30,858 bases of DNA from Ruminococcus sp. (GTDB lineage: Bacteria > Bacillota > Clostridia > Oscillospirales > Ruminococcaceae), in contig NZ_DXUU01000030.1 of NCBI RefSeq assembly GCF_019417665.1, positions 5,132 to 35,989 on the forward strand, read 5' to 3'. Under the pieces are notes generated by a model. That model did no database searches. It saw nothing but the letters and a program-made list of their open reading frames with translations, and was not told the DNA's origin. The position numbers were made by a program, and so were the translations under genes. This document shows positions 9,702 to 16,906 of this stretch, one piece after another (position 1 is the first letter of the stretch; every line of letters begins with the position of its first letter).

Positions 9702-10199
9702 TTATACCTCTTTTGTAAATATGAGCTTTTGTAATATACTGAGTGCCGCTGCTTCAACAAATGTAATTACAAAGCACAGAATTCCCATTCCACTGGAAAA
9801 GAACCACATAAGATTATGATTCTGATCCACAATAAGAGGCAACAGGAAATATTCGATTGCAACTGGAATTATTACAAAAAGAACTGTAGTTCCTAAGAAA
9901 AAACGCATTTTTCCTCTGCTCGTCCAAGCCATTTTTAACTTTGCATTTTTTAATGTGACATAAAACTTACACTTGTTATGAAACACCACATACCCAAGCG
10001 TTTGTAAGGCAAGTACGACAAATGTCGCAACTGAAAAAGTTATGACTTTTGACCAAGAAACATGGCAGCGTTGGGTTAGTTCCAATCCATCCTGAAATCC
10101 CCATAATAAAATTGCTGCTACTGCTAGCATTAAAACAAATGAAGCAATTAAACCGAATAAGATTCCTTTTTGGAACTCCTTTTTTATTCTGTCATACAT
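9702..10199 (-). CDS. Small four-helix membrane protein
   Basis: The protein is 165 residues and starts at ATG 10199 after AAGGAGAGGG. It has hydrophobic segments around residues 13-34, 50-70, 100-122 and 130-155, and a basic N-terminus (MYDRIKKEFQKG). The layout resembles the 145-residue membrane protein directly downstream, although the sequences are not obviously alike. No family is recognised. It follows the NagZ-like gene by 15 nt, so the membrane proteins link the extracytoplasmic half of the operon to the cytoplasmic NTPase half. That bridging role is an inference. Confidence 0.75.
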   Translation of the reverse strand: MYDRIKKEFQKGILFGLIASFVLMLAVAAILLWGFQDGLELTQRCHVSWSKVITFSVATFVVLALQTLGYVVFHNKCKFYVTLKNAKLKMAWTSRGKMRFFLGTTVLFVIIPVAIEYFLLPLIVDQNHNLMWFFSSGMGILCFVITFVEAAALSILQKLIFTKEV

Positions 10200-10214
10200 T
10201 GAACTTCCCTCTCC

Positions 10215-11606
10215 TTAATTATTTAGCAGGCCGTGTGATTCCTTTTTATTTAGGATTCGGTATAGACTTTCATCAATACGTTCTTCCGAAATTTGTCCAT
10301 TCTGTACTGCCTGATAGACACCATCGAATGCAGCATTCAAATTTTTCGGCATCAAAATAATATCTGCACCTGCCAAAATCGATTTAACAGCCGCTTGTCC
10401 AGATGAATAATTATTGGTAATTGTATTCATCTTCTGCGAGTCCGTAATAACGATACCGTTAAAACCAAGTTCATTCCTCAGCCAATCAGTAATTACAACA
10501 CTTGACAGATCCGAGGGTAAATTATCCCCGGCAGCTGTCATCGTTTGATGTCCAACCATTACAAAGTCAACACCTGCATCTATGCCGCTTTGAAAAGGCA
10601 AAAATTCCTGATTCTGCAGCTGGTCATATGTCCTGTCGATCACAGCCTGGGAGTCATAGTGCGTATTCCCATTTTCTGCACCTAGCCCCGGAAAATGTTT
10701 TAATGTTGCAGAAACATTTCCATTACCTTGCAATCCACGTACCACAGCGCCGATCATGTCTGCAACGACCTGTGGGTCACTGCTGAAAATTCTGTTGCCC
10801 AATTCATTACCAGAATTCAGATTAACATCTGCAACTGGTGCAAAATCCAAATTAAAGCCAAACTGCGAGATGTCCGCTGCGATCCCAGTACCAACATTGT
10901 ACACCTCATCTGTATCACCACGAGCTCCGTAGTACTCCATAGAGTTGTATTGTGTTGTATTCAGCCTTGAAGAAACTCTTGCAACATCTCCGCCTTCCTC
11001 ATCAACGGCGATCCATAAGCCAATGCCATGATTGCTTTGGGCATACTCTTGTACGTTAGAAATCATTTGACTCGTCTGATCCGCATCCTCTAGATTTTGC
11101 GCAAAATAGATGATACCGCCCACCGGCTTTTCCTGCAATGCATTCTGTGTGGCTTTACCTGATGAAACAACACAAGAGACTTGATTGTCGACCAGTGTTT
11201 CAGGATCTACGATAAACAACTGATATATCTTTTCTTCCAAAGTCATATCATTTATGATCTGTTCAATGCTGGATAAATCGCTTGATTTTTCACTTGAATC
11301 CTGAGATAGACTTTCCTCTTTAAAAGTTTCAACAGGACCGGTTATTTCACTCACAACAGCTTCATCCGAAGCTACAGTAGATGATCCTTTTGCCTCAGGT
11401 ATTGCATGATACTTATTATCCACCGTCCCAGTTTTAGATGCAATTGCTACCACTGCATTTAAATTCGAAGGATCATTTCTTTGCTTTTTCGCTGTAGTAG
11501 CACAGGCTAAAATGATTGAGTACAGGAATATTAAGACTGCAACAAATAGCGCTGCGATTTTCAGCCATAAAGATATAGGATATTTTTTTAAATTTATTTT
11601 TTTCAA
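10215..11606 (-). CDS. Membrane-attached GH3 family (NagZ-like) glycoside hydrolase
   Basis: The frame starts at TTG 11606, with GAGAGG about 8 nt upstream. Residues 12-33 form a hydrophobic signal segment ending in ILAC, which could be a membrane anchor or a lipobox. A Ser/Thr-rich linker to about 110 leads to the GH3 domain. NagZ-type landmarks are the MTLEEKIYQLF start (121-131), DEEGGDVARV (202-211), KHFPG (303-307) and VITDSQKM (386-393), whose D389 fits the catalytic nucleophile. The loop that usually carries an Asp-x-His acid/base pair reads NTH here (314-316), so the Asp appears replaced by Asn. The expected substrate is N-acetylglucosaminyl-muropeptide or a similar beta-hexosaminide outside the membrane. 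It lies 15 nt upstream of the small membrane protein genes, in the same operon. Confidence 0.85.
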   Translation of the reverse strand: MKKINLKKYPISLWLKIAALFVAVLIFLYSIILACATTAKKQRNDPSNLNAVVAIASKTGTVDNKYHAIPEAKGSSTVASDEAVVSEITGPVETFKEESLSQDSSEKSSDLSSIEQIINDMTLEEKIYQLFIVDPETLVDNQVSCVVSSGKATQNALQEKPVGGIIYFAQNLEDADQTSQMISNVQEYAQSNHGIGLWIAVDEEGGDVARVSSRLNTTQYNSMEYYGARGDTDEVYNVGTGIAADISQFGFNLDFAPVADVNLNSGNELGNRIFSSDPQVVADMIGAVVRGLQGNGNVSATLKHFPGLGAENGNTHYDSQAVIDRTYDQLQNQEFLPFQSGIDAGVDFVMVGHQTMTAAGDNLPSDLSSVVITDWLRNELGFNGIVITDSQKMNTITNNYSSGQAAVKSILAGADIILMPKNLNAAFDGVYQAVQNGQISEERIDESLYRILNKKESHGLLNN

Positions 11607-11658
11607 AATGATTCCTCTCTTTGATTAGATTTTCACGTCCTATGTGCGCTATCTACTG

Positions 11659-13467
11659 TTAATGCAGATCTTCGATCAGGATCTTCAATTCATCGATCTG
11701 AGAATAAATATCCTTTTCATCATTAAACCGATTTCCATTTTCATCACGAGAATTTTCGATTTCCATGTCGAACAAATTCATGTAGAATTTATCGAAGTAA
11801 TAAGTTCGCTTAACCTCTTCATTTGGATCGGAACTATTGAATGTACATTCCTTCAAAACCCAGTCAGTGGTCGATGTTGGATCAGTACTAATGATATTGC
11901 TAACTGTTGCTTTCTGCAAAATGGGTACTGTAACATAAATATTATGAATACCGCATTCGTCTGAGTTGTCACCGATCAGCGTCAACTGCTTGCCATCGTT
12001 TCCTTCGGTCGATACCTCATGGAAAAATCTTTCCTGATGATCCGGATCCATTTCCGTCCACTTTGAATCCTTTTCATAATAAATAACCGGATTGCCAAAA
12101 ACGTAATCCAATTTTGTATCTTTCGCAACAAGATCAAATTGCTCAATTTTCTTGTCAAGTGTAATGTTAATTGCAAAATCCTTTGTTTTTGCATTGTTAT
12201 AGCCATCTAATCCGAGTTGTTTTTCAGCACTCGTATATTTGTATTCCAAAATAGAATCACGATATATGCCAACCGAGAATACAGAATCAGCATCTTCTAC
12301 CGGATTCAAACGAACCATATAATTTTCAAAGCATCGATTAACAGCTTTATCAGATGTATCTTTCTTATCCTTTTCGCTCATCTGATCTAAGGTCTGGATC
12401 TTCAGATCCTTTTGAGCATCAAAATCAGTTGATGTGAAATTCAAATCTGAGATCTCATATCCACCATCATCAGCATTACCTTCTTGAATTCCAATTTGAT
12501 TCAGATGCTGTGTCAAATTCTGAGCAAAAGTTGCCAGATCCGTTGTCGGTCCCATCATAAGCAAATAGAACCAGCGGCTGTCTCCCACATCTTTTTTTGT
12601 CAAGCCATTTGCATTGTCTTTTCCGGCATAATATATGCAATGCGGCTCTTCCTTTGAGCCCTCTGACATTTCCAGTTTCATTGCCATTACACACGCACTA
12701 TACCGATTATCCTGCGTGTAGCACTGTCGTAATTTTTCTCCCAGGTATGTAATATCTTTTTCACTCAAATCTGTAAAAAGAACATTGATTGCATCCGGTT
12801 CAAAGAAAGAATCATTTTTCTTTTCTTTGGAATCAGTAGCTTTATTGTTATCTCCTTTCGTTTTTTCTTCCTTTTTGTTATCTTCTCTTTTATTTTCATC
12901 TTTCTTTTGCTCCTCTGCAACAGAAGAATCTACCTGTTCTTTTGAATCACTTGGAGTAATGTCTGATACCTTTTCAACCTCATTCAAAAACAGATGAAGC
13001 ATTCCGCCGTCTACACGGCTATCCATAGAAATGTCATGCTCACTATCCAAAATATAGAAATTATCTTTTCCTTTTGCTTTTTTTCCGCCGCAAGCATATT
13101 CCTCTCTGGCATCTTCCCAAATCAAATTGTCATGCGCATTTCGATCATATTCAACAATATTATATTTCTGTGCCTCATCCGCATAATCCATAACATAAGT
13201 TTTGGATACTTCAGAATAAGACATTGAAGAAAATGTCTGAGCTAGAGCATTAAAGAATTGATATGCATCGCCATTCGGGCTAATGTAATAGCTGTTCTCG
13301 TTATTCTGAAAAAAGAAATTCACCTGAAAGCGATCGCCCATTTCAATTTTCTTATCGTCTTCTTCGATCCCTGGGTATTTTGGCGGCAATTTCCCACACG
13401 CAGTAGCAGTTAAAAGCATTGTTATAGCACTCAGTAACGCTACAGATTTTGCTTTTTTTTGTTTCAT
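11659..13467 (-). CDS. Large secreted lipoprotein, possible vWA-like fold
   Basis: The protein is 602 residues, starting at ATG 13467 with AGGAGG upstream. The N-terminus has a basic start, a hydrophobic stretch and TATAC (lipobox-like), with Cys24 as the likely lipidated residue, so it should sit on the outer face of the membrane. Residues about 180-225 are a low-complexity Lys/Glu/Asp/Ser linker that divides an N-terminal segment (QVNFFFQN near 48, FYILDSEHD near 132) from a larger C-terminal part (INVLFTDLSEKD near 229). The hydrophobic strands ending in Asp in both halves recall a split von Willebrand A-type fold, but a metal-binding DxSxS motif is not clear and this is only a suggestion. 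It is 52 nt upstream of the GH3 gene and likely co-transcribed with it. Confidence 0.8.
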   Translation of the reverse strand: MKQKKAKSVALLSAITMLLTATACGKLPPKYPGIEEDDKKIEMGDRFQVNFFFQNNENSYYISPNGDAYQFFNALAQTFSSMSYSEVSKTYVMDYADEAQKYNIVEYDRNAHDNLIWEDAREEYACGGKKAKGKDNFYILDSEHDISMDSRVDGGMLHLFLNEVEKVSDITPSDSKEQVDSSVAEEQKKDENKREDNKKEEKTKGDNNKATDSKEKKNDSFFEPDAINVLFTDLSEKDITYLGEKLRQCYTQDNRYSACVMAMKLEMSEGSKEEPHCIYYAGKDNANGLTKKDVGDSRWFYLLMMGPTTDLATFAQNLTQHLNQIGIQEGNADDGGYEISDLNFTSTDFDAQKDLKIQTLDQMSEKDKKDTSDKAVNRCFENYMVRLNPVEDADSVFSVGIYRDSILEYKYTSAEKQLGLDGYNNAKTKDFAINITLDKKIEQFDLVAKDTKLDYVFGNPVIYYEKDSKWTEMDPDHQERFFHEVSTEGNDGKQLTLIGDNSDECGIHNIYVTVPILQKATVSNIISTDPTSTTDWVLKECTFNSSDPNEEVKRTYYFDKFYMNLFDMEIENSRDENGNRFNDEKDIYSQIDELKILIEDLH

Positions 13468-13513
13468 CCTCTTAAACTTCCTCCTAAATGAAAAAGCTTA
13501 CTTTTTAACACTC

Positions 13514-13534
13514 GATACATATAAAAAATGTATC
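13514..13534 (-). promoter_or_regulatory. Small perfect hairpin in the leader of the lipoprotein gene
   Basis: GATACAT (13514-13520) and ATGTATC (13528-13534) pair perfectly over 7 bp around a 7-nt AT loop. It lies in the 104-nt gap between the surface-protein gene and the lipoprotein gene. There is no clean T run, so it may only weaken read-through or stabilise one side of the mRNA. Confidence 0.3.
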
Positions 13535-13571
13535 TAATGTGCGTTTAAAAGCAAGCCCATTCGTTAAATCA

Positions 13572-14282
13572 TTATTTTCTCTTTTTTGAAACGCACACGC
13601 CAACAGCAGCGGCTACTGCCGTCATAATGCCCAAAATCAATGCAGTATCACCAGTCTTCGGAACGCTGAGCACCTCATCGCTCTTTTTTTCTTCCGTTGC
13701 TTCCATAGGCTCTGTTGCCTTTTCAGTCGTTTCAGCCTCAGCACTCGGCCAATTTGTTACAGTGAAATCAATCGTAACTGTTGAAATATTCTGATAATCT
13801 TTTCTGTTAAACAGATTCTTACTATCCGAATCACCAACATTGCACAAATCCACATACAAGCTTGTGCCGTCCTCTGATTTTGAGCATTTCTGATCACCGG
13901 TCAATGCGACATCATTTCCATCGATCTTCAAAGAATCAACCTTCAAATTAGCGCCAGCTTCTTCATCAGATTTCGCATCAACTCTCAACTGGAGAATAGA
14001 AATTTCATCAATCTTCATTTCGCTATTTTCTTTTGACAGATCAATAGCAACCTCATAATTTCCATCTTTTGACACAGTTGCTGTAACTGCACCAGCAGAA
14101 ACTGTATTTGTAGAAGAATCCATTCCTTCATATTTTACATCTTCAGATACACTTCTTAAATATACATACGCATTAGGACTAGCTTCTTCCGCACTACAAT
14201 TAAATACAGTTGAACAATTTACAGCTGCAATTGCACTTATAGTAGTTGCCACCGCAAATACTGTCTTTAAATTCCGATTCAT
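13572..14282 (-). CDS. Sortase-anchored cell-surface protein
   Basis: I prefer ATG 14282 over ATG 14288 because AAGGAG sits about 9 nt from the former but only 3 nt from the latter. The product is then 236 residues. It has a signal peptide (hydrophobic residues about 8-30), a beta-rich middle domain with alternating strands ending in VTIDFTVTNW, a Glu/Thr/Ala-rich spacer, and a classic wall-sorting tail: VPKTGD, a hydrophobic helix, then KKRK. VPKTG is a variant of LPxTG, so sortase attachment to peptidoglycan is expected. The middle domain resembles cohesin- or carbohydrate-binding-type beta sandwiches only in general character, so I give no function. It is the first gene after the strong promoter and 104 nt before the lipoprotein gene. 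Confidence 0.8.
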   Translation of the reverse strand: MNRNLKTVFAVATTISAIAAVNCSTVFNCSAEEASPNAYVYLRSVSEDVKYEGMDSSTNTVSAGAVTATVSKDGNYEVAIDLSKENSEMKIDEISILQLRVDAKSDEEAGANLKVDSLKIDGNDVALTGDQKCSKSEDGTSLYVDLCNVGDSDSKNLFNRKDYQNISTVTIDFTVTNWPSAEAETTEKATEPMEATEEKKSDEVLSVPKTGDTALILGIMTAVAAAVGVCVSKKRK

Positions 14283-14421
14283 TTCCATCTTCTCCTTTTA
14301 CAGATCAAATACTTATATCATAGCAACAACTATTTCGTACTCAAACTAATAATTGCTGTGATACACAGGATTTTTGAAATACAAAACATTTCCATCTGTA
14401 TTTCCTTATTCAGCTATATTG

Positions 14422-14450
14422 ATTATACCACTTCTTTAGACTAAAGTCAA
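14422..14450 (-). promoter_or_regulatory. Strong sigma-A promoter with a 13-bp palindrome in the spacer
   Basis: Read on the minus strand, TTGACT (14450-14445) and TATAAT (14427-14422) are separated by exactly 17 nt. This is close to a perfect housekeeping promoter. It would start RNA near 14415 and give a leader of about 130 nt before the surface-protein gene. Within the spacer lies CTTTAG-A-CTAAAG (14434-14446), a perfect 6+1+6 palindrome. A dimeric repressor bound there would block RNA polymerase, so an operator is a reasonable inference. Confidence 0.7.
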
Positions 14451-14838
14451 GAAATAATTCACTTCGTCTACACCAAAACACAATTTTTGTGTAAAGCACA
14501 CAAAAGTCGACGTTCGATTTCATAGAATTATACGAACATTTTTTGAAAAGAAAGAAATCACAAAGTACTTATTCAACATTTTTATGCATTGCATAAAGCA
14601 CAATTTTCTAGATTCAGCAAGTAAAACTAGTTGACAGAGGGATAATTGCGTAAATCTAAGAACACACTGAACAAAAGCGATAGATGAAAAAAGATTGCAA
14701 CAATAATCATGCCTTTGAGTATAAAACAGCAAGAAAGGTAAAAATACGTCCATATTTTAGACGTTTCGAGATGCTTTCAGGCTCTATTTGAAGTCCGTTA
14801 TCCGCAAAAGGGCGCACTTAGCCCCTTGCAAGTAAATC
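14451..14838. other. Gene-free spacer upstream of the minus-strand operon
   Basis: About 390 nt of AT-rich DNA. I see no supported gene. A 77-codon open frame on the minus strand (14520-14753) lacks a ribosome binding site and coding character. A small hairpin with arms ACACAA and TTGTGT lies near 14475-14492. Nothing else is evident. Confidence 0.5.
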
Positions 14839-14946
14839 CTAGCTTTTTATCCGCCCACGTTTTACCATCAGCAGATTGGCACATGCGAACAGCACATTCA
14901 GCTTATGCAGATTTTTCGCATGTCCTCGATATCGAACCTTAGTCCA
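14839..14946 (-). pseudogene. C-terminal remnant of an IS transposase
   Basis: One minus-strand frame reads about 35 residues beginning WTKVRYRGHAKN and ending in a stop at 14839-14841. The pattern TKVRYRG-x-x-KN-x-H-x-L-x-x-LFA-x-ANL-x-M is typical of the C-terminal end of DDE transposases of the IS1182/IS4-like type. No start codon or upstream catalytic region remains: the frame is closed by a stop just upstream, and the preceding bases do not continue the protein. It is therefore a decayed fragment marking past insertion between the host operon and the phage module. The exact IS family is uncertain. Confidence 0.65.
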
Positions 14947-14991
14947 TTAAAAGAGGATTTGCTTACAGCAGCCTTCGGCCAATAAATTGAC

Positions 14992-15023
14992 AGCGGTTGA
15001 GTGAATTTCTCAGCCGCTTTTTT
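14992..15023 (+). terminator. Terminator-like hairpin at the left edge of the phage module
   Basis: AGCGGTTGAG (14992-15001) pairs with CTCAGCCGCT (15009-15018), 10 pairs including one G-U, around a 7-nt loop. A run of Ts follows directly (15018-15023). On the plus strand this has the form of an intrinsic terminator, yet no intact plus-strand gene precedes it. It may belong to a deleted gene or may insulate the phage operon. Confidence 0.55.
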
Positions 15024-15050
15024 ATCTGCATTTTTCAAAAAAAATTATCT

Positions 15051-15205
15051 TAAAAAAAGGACTTTTCGTGTCCCTTTATTTTTGTGCACATATTACAACA
15101 GATAAAAATCCATAAGCAAGATATATGTGAATACCATACTAAATTATGCAGGATATTCATTAATCCAGGCCTTAAAATGAATAAAAAAAGGGACACGAGA
15201 TGTCC
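15051..15205. repeat. Segment bounded by related inverted hairpin repeats (MITE-like)
   Basis: The right end contains AAAGGGACACGAGATGTCCT (about 15187-15206). The left end, read on the other strand, contains AAAGGGACACGAAAAGTCCT (about 15057-15076). They match at 18 of 20 positions in inverted orientation, about 110 nt apart. Each copy also folds on itself through GGAC/GTCC pairing. No transposase frame lies between them. This is the form of a small non-autonomous element or a pair of IS ends, but no target duplication was identified. Confidence 0.5.
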
Positions 15206-15234
15206 TCGAAACCTGTCATTTTCCATGGTATGAT
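15206..15234 (+). promoter_or_regulatory. Extended -10 promoter of the phage operon
   Basis: TATGAT (15229-15234) is preceded by TGG, the extended -10 pattern. A moderate -35 (TCGAAA, 15206-15211, four of six matches) lies 17 nt upstream. Transcription would start near 15241, just before the structured leader, and feed the replication genes beginning at 15427. Confidence 0.5.
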
Positions 15235-15241
15235 AGAAACA

Positions 15242-15405
15242 CAGTCAAGGATAACCACCTGACTGATACAACAAAAGAGAAAACAAATTGCCTGATTTGC
15301 AATAGGGCAAAGGGATATCTCACACAGCACAAAGAAACTTCAAGTCCGTTTGTGTTTAACGAGATAGCCCCGGATTCCTATTGTCAAATCAGGCTTTTTT
15401 GTTTT
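15242..15405 (+). ncRNA. Structured cis-regulatory leader ending in a terminator; candidate DUF2800 RNA motif
   Basis: A first hairpin pairs CAGTCA (15242-15247) with TGACTG (15260-15265). A long rod follows. Its outer arms GCCTGATTTGCAATAGG (15290-15306) and 15377-15394 pair over 17 bp with one bulged T. A second helix pairs GGGATATCTC (15312-15321) with GAGATAGCCC (15361-15370) with one mismatch, and an inner helix pairs CACAAA (15328-15333) with TTTGTG (15349-15354). TTTTTTG follows directly at 15395, so the rod can act as a terminator. The DUF2800 RNA motif is a known predicted cis-regulatory RNA found upstream of DUF2800 genes in Bacillota, and this leader precedes such an operon. I cannot check the consensus here. 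Confidence 0.6.
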
Positions 15406-15426
15406 CCAGACAAAGGAGTGAAAAGC

Positions 15427-15762
15427 ATGAAAACCCTGTTAGAAGTTCTTTCTGCACTCAGTGATTTTGTTGCAGTTGCAACGGAATGGGCGGAGAGTGC
15501 CACACAGGCTGAACTGGAAACCTTTACCCAGATCTATCCGCCTATGGAGGAACAGCCAAAAGCTGAAATAACTCCCGAAACAGAGCCGATAGAGGAGGTA
15601 ACACTCCCGGAAGTCAGAGCCGTACTTGCAAACAAGTCTCGTGCAGGCTTCACGGAAGAGGTCAAGCAGCTGCTCATGAAACACGGCGCGGAAAAGCTCT
15701 CCGGCATCGCCGAAAGTGAGTATGCTGCACTTCTGAAGGAGGCTGAGCACCTTGGCAGTTAA
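15427..15762 (+). CDS. Small acidic phage protein preceding DUF2800
   Basis: I chose ATG 15427, which has AAAGGAGTG 6-14 nt upstream. An in-frame upstream ATG at 15352 would lie inside the leader RNA stem. The 111-residue product is acidic, with a helical start (MKTLLEVLSALSDFVAVATEW), a Glu/Pro/Thr-rich middle and a helical end (NKSRAGFTEEVKQLLMKHG) that resembles a lever-like domain often seen in phage recombination accessory proteins. Proteins of this type in the same place are often mislabelled as rRNA biogenesis protein rrp5; I see no support for that name. The end overlaps the TTG start of the DUF2800 gene by 11 nt, which suggests translational coupling. Confidence 0.75.
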   Translation: MKTLLEVLSALSDFVAVATEWAESATQAELETFTQIYPPMEEQPKAEITPETEPIEEVTLPEVRAVLANKSRAGFTEEVKQLLMKHGAEKLSGIAESEYAALLKEAEHLGS

Positions 15763-16906
15763 GCACAGCACAAGAGCCCATGCAGTTCTGTCAGCGTCTG
15801 CAAGTTCAAGGTGGCTTGCCTGTCCGCCGTCAGCAAAACTGAACGCAGAAATCCCTGATATCACAACGGACTATGCCCGTGAAGGCACCTGTGCCCATGA
15901 GCTTGCCGAATACAAGGTAAACAAGCTGCTTGGTATTGATGCTCCTGACCCGACTGAGAATCTCGACTTCTACGATGAGGAGATGGCAGAATGCACTGAC
16001 AGCTATGCCCAGTACATCGCTGAAGAAATCAGCAAATACAGTGATCCGGTGATAATGGTGGAACAGCGGCTGGATTTCAGTAAATATGTTCCTGGCGGGT
16101 TCGGCACAGGTGACTGCGTTATTGTTGCTGATGATGTGCTTACTGTCATTGACTACAAGCACGGGAAGGGTGTACCGGTATCCGCTGAAAACAACAGTCA
16201 GATGATGCTGTACGCTTTGGGTGCATTGAAACTTTTTGACAGTCTGTATGACATCAAAGAAATCTGCATGGTTATTTTTCAGCCGAGAATTGAAAATGTC
16301 AGTGAATCAGTAATCTCAGTGTCTGAATTACTCTGCTGGGCAGAAAATGAACTGAAACCGAAAGCAGAACTTGCCGCTAAAGGTGAGGGAGAATTCTGTG
16401 CAGGAGAACACTGCCGCTTCTGTAAAGTCAAAGCAACCTGCCGCAAACGTGCAGAATATAATCTTACGCTTGCACAGTATGACTTTGCACCTGCCGCAAC
16501 ACTGGAGGACACGGAGATCGAGGCAATTCTTGAAAAGGCAGATGCCCTGACAGCATGGGCGGCAGATGTAAAAGAATATGCACTCTCCCAGGCACTTGCC
16601 GGAAAGCAGTGGACAGGCTACAAGGTAGTTGAAGGCAGGTCCAACCGCAAATATACCGATGAAAAAGCAGTTGCAGAAGCGGTCAAGGCAGCGGGCAAGA
16701 ATCCATATTGCGAACCGGAGGTTCTCGGCATCACAGCAATGACAAAACTGCTGGGCGGCAAAAAGAAGTTTGATAAACTTCTCAGCAAATATGTATGCAA
16801 ACCACAAGGCAAACCAACGCTGGTTCCTGCTTCTGACAATAGAAAAGCGTGGAACCCTGCACAAAATGATTTTAAAGGAGATTTTAATTATGGCAAAATA
16901 TGTTAA
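15752..16906 (+). CDS. DUF2800 protein, Cas4/RecB-like PD-(D/E)XK nuclease
   Basis: The gene starts with TTG 15752, supported by AAGGAGG at 15736-15742 and overlap with the previous stop. The 384-residue product begins HSTRAHAVLSASASSRW, a typical DUF2800 opening. The central GTGDCVIVADDVLTVIDYKHGKG stretch (about 120-142) fits the D...DxK core of PD-(D/E)XK nucleases. A cysteine cluster, C-x4-C-x2-C-x5-C in the CAGEHCRFCKVKATC stretch (about 217-231), fits the iron-sulphur knuckle of Cas4/AddB-type enzymes. The expected role is processing of phage DNA ends in replication or recombination. It is first in a run of overlapping genes, and its end overlaps DUF2815 by 17 nt. Confidence 0.85.
   Translation: MAVKHSTRAHAVLSASASSRWLACPPSAKLNAEIPDITTDYAREGTCAHELAEYKVNKLLGIDAPDPTENLDFYDEEMAECTDSYAQYIAEEISKYSDPVIMVEQRLDFSKYVPGGFGTGDCVIVADDVLTVIDYKHGKGVPVSAENNSQMMLYALGALKLFDSLYDIKEICMVIFQPRIENVSESVISVSELLCWAENELKPKAELAAKGEGEFCAGEHCRFCKVKATCRKRAEYNLTLAQYDFAPAATLEDTEIEAILEKADALTAWAADVKEYALSQALAGKQWTGYKVVEGRSNRKYTDEKAVAEAVKAAGKNPYCEPEVLGITAMTKLLGGKKKFDKLLSKYVCKPQGKPTLVPASDNRKAWNPAQNDFKGDFNYGKIC

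Noticed and set aside
12785..12997. 70-codon plus-strand frame rich in Ser and Phe
   Set aside because: It is the antisense of the Lys/Glu-rich linker in the lipoprotein gene; the repetitive composition is inherited from that.
14520..14753. 77-codon minus-strand frame in the spacer
   Set aside because: No ribosome binding site, odd composition (many Cys, Phe, Ser) and no recognisable pattern. It looks like chance in AT-rich DNA.
15242..15405. Known metabolite riboswitch (purine, THF, T-box)
   Set aside because: I found none of the conserved cores of these classes; only the general rod with a terminator is seen, so no ligand is claimed.
15427..15762. rRNA biogenesis protein (rrp5) label for the small acidic protein
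   Set aside because: No S1 or TPR pattern is visible; the label seems to be a propagated database name.
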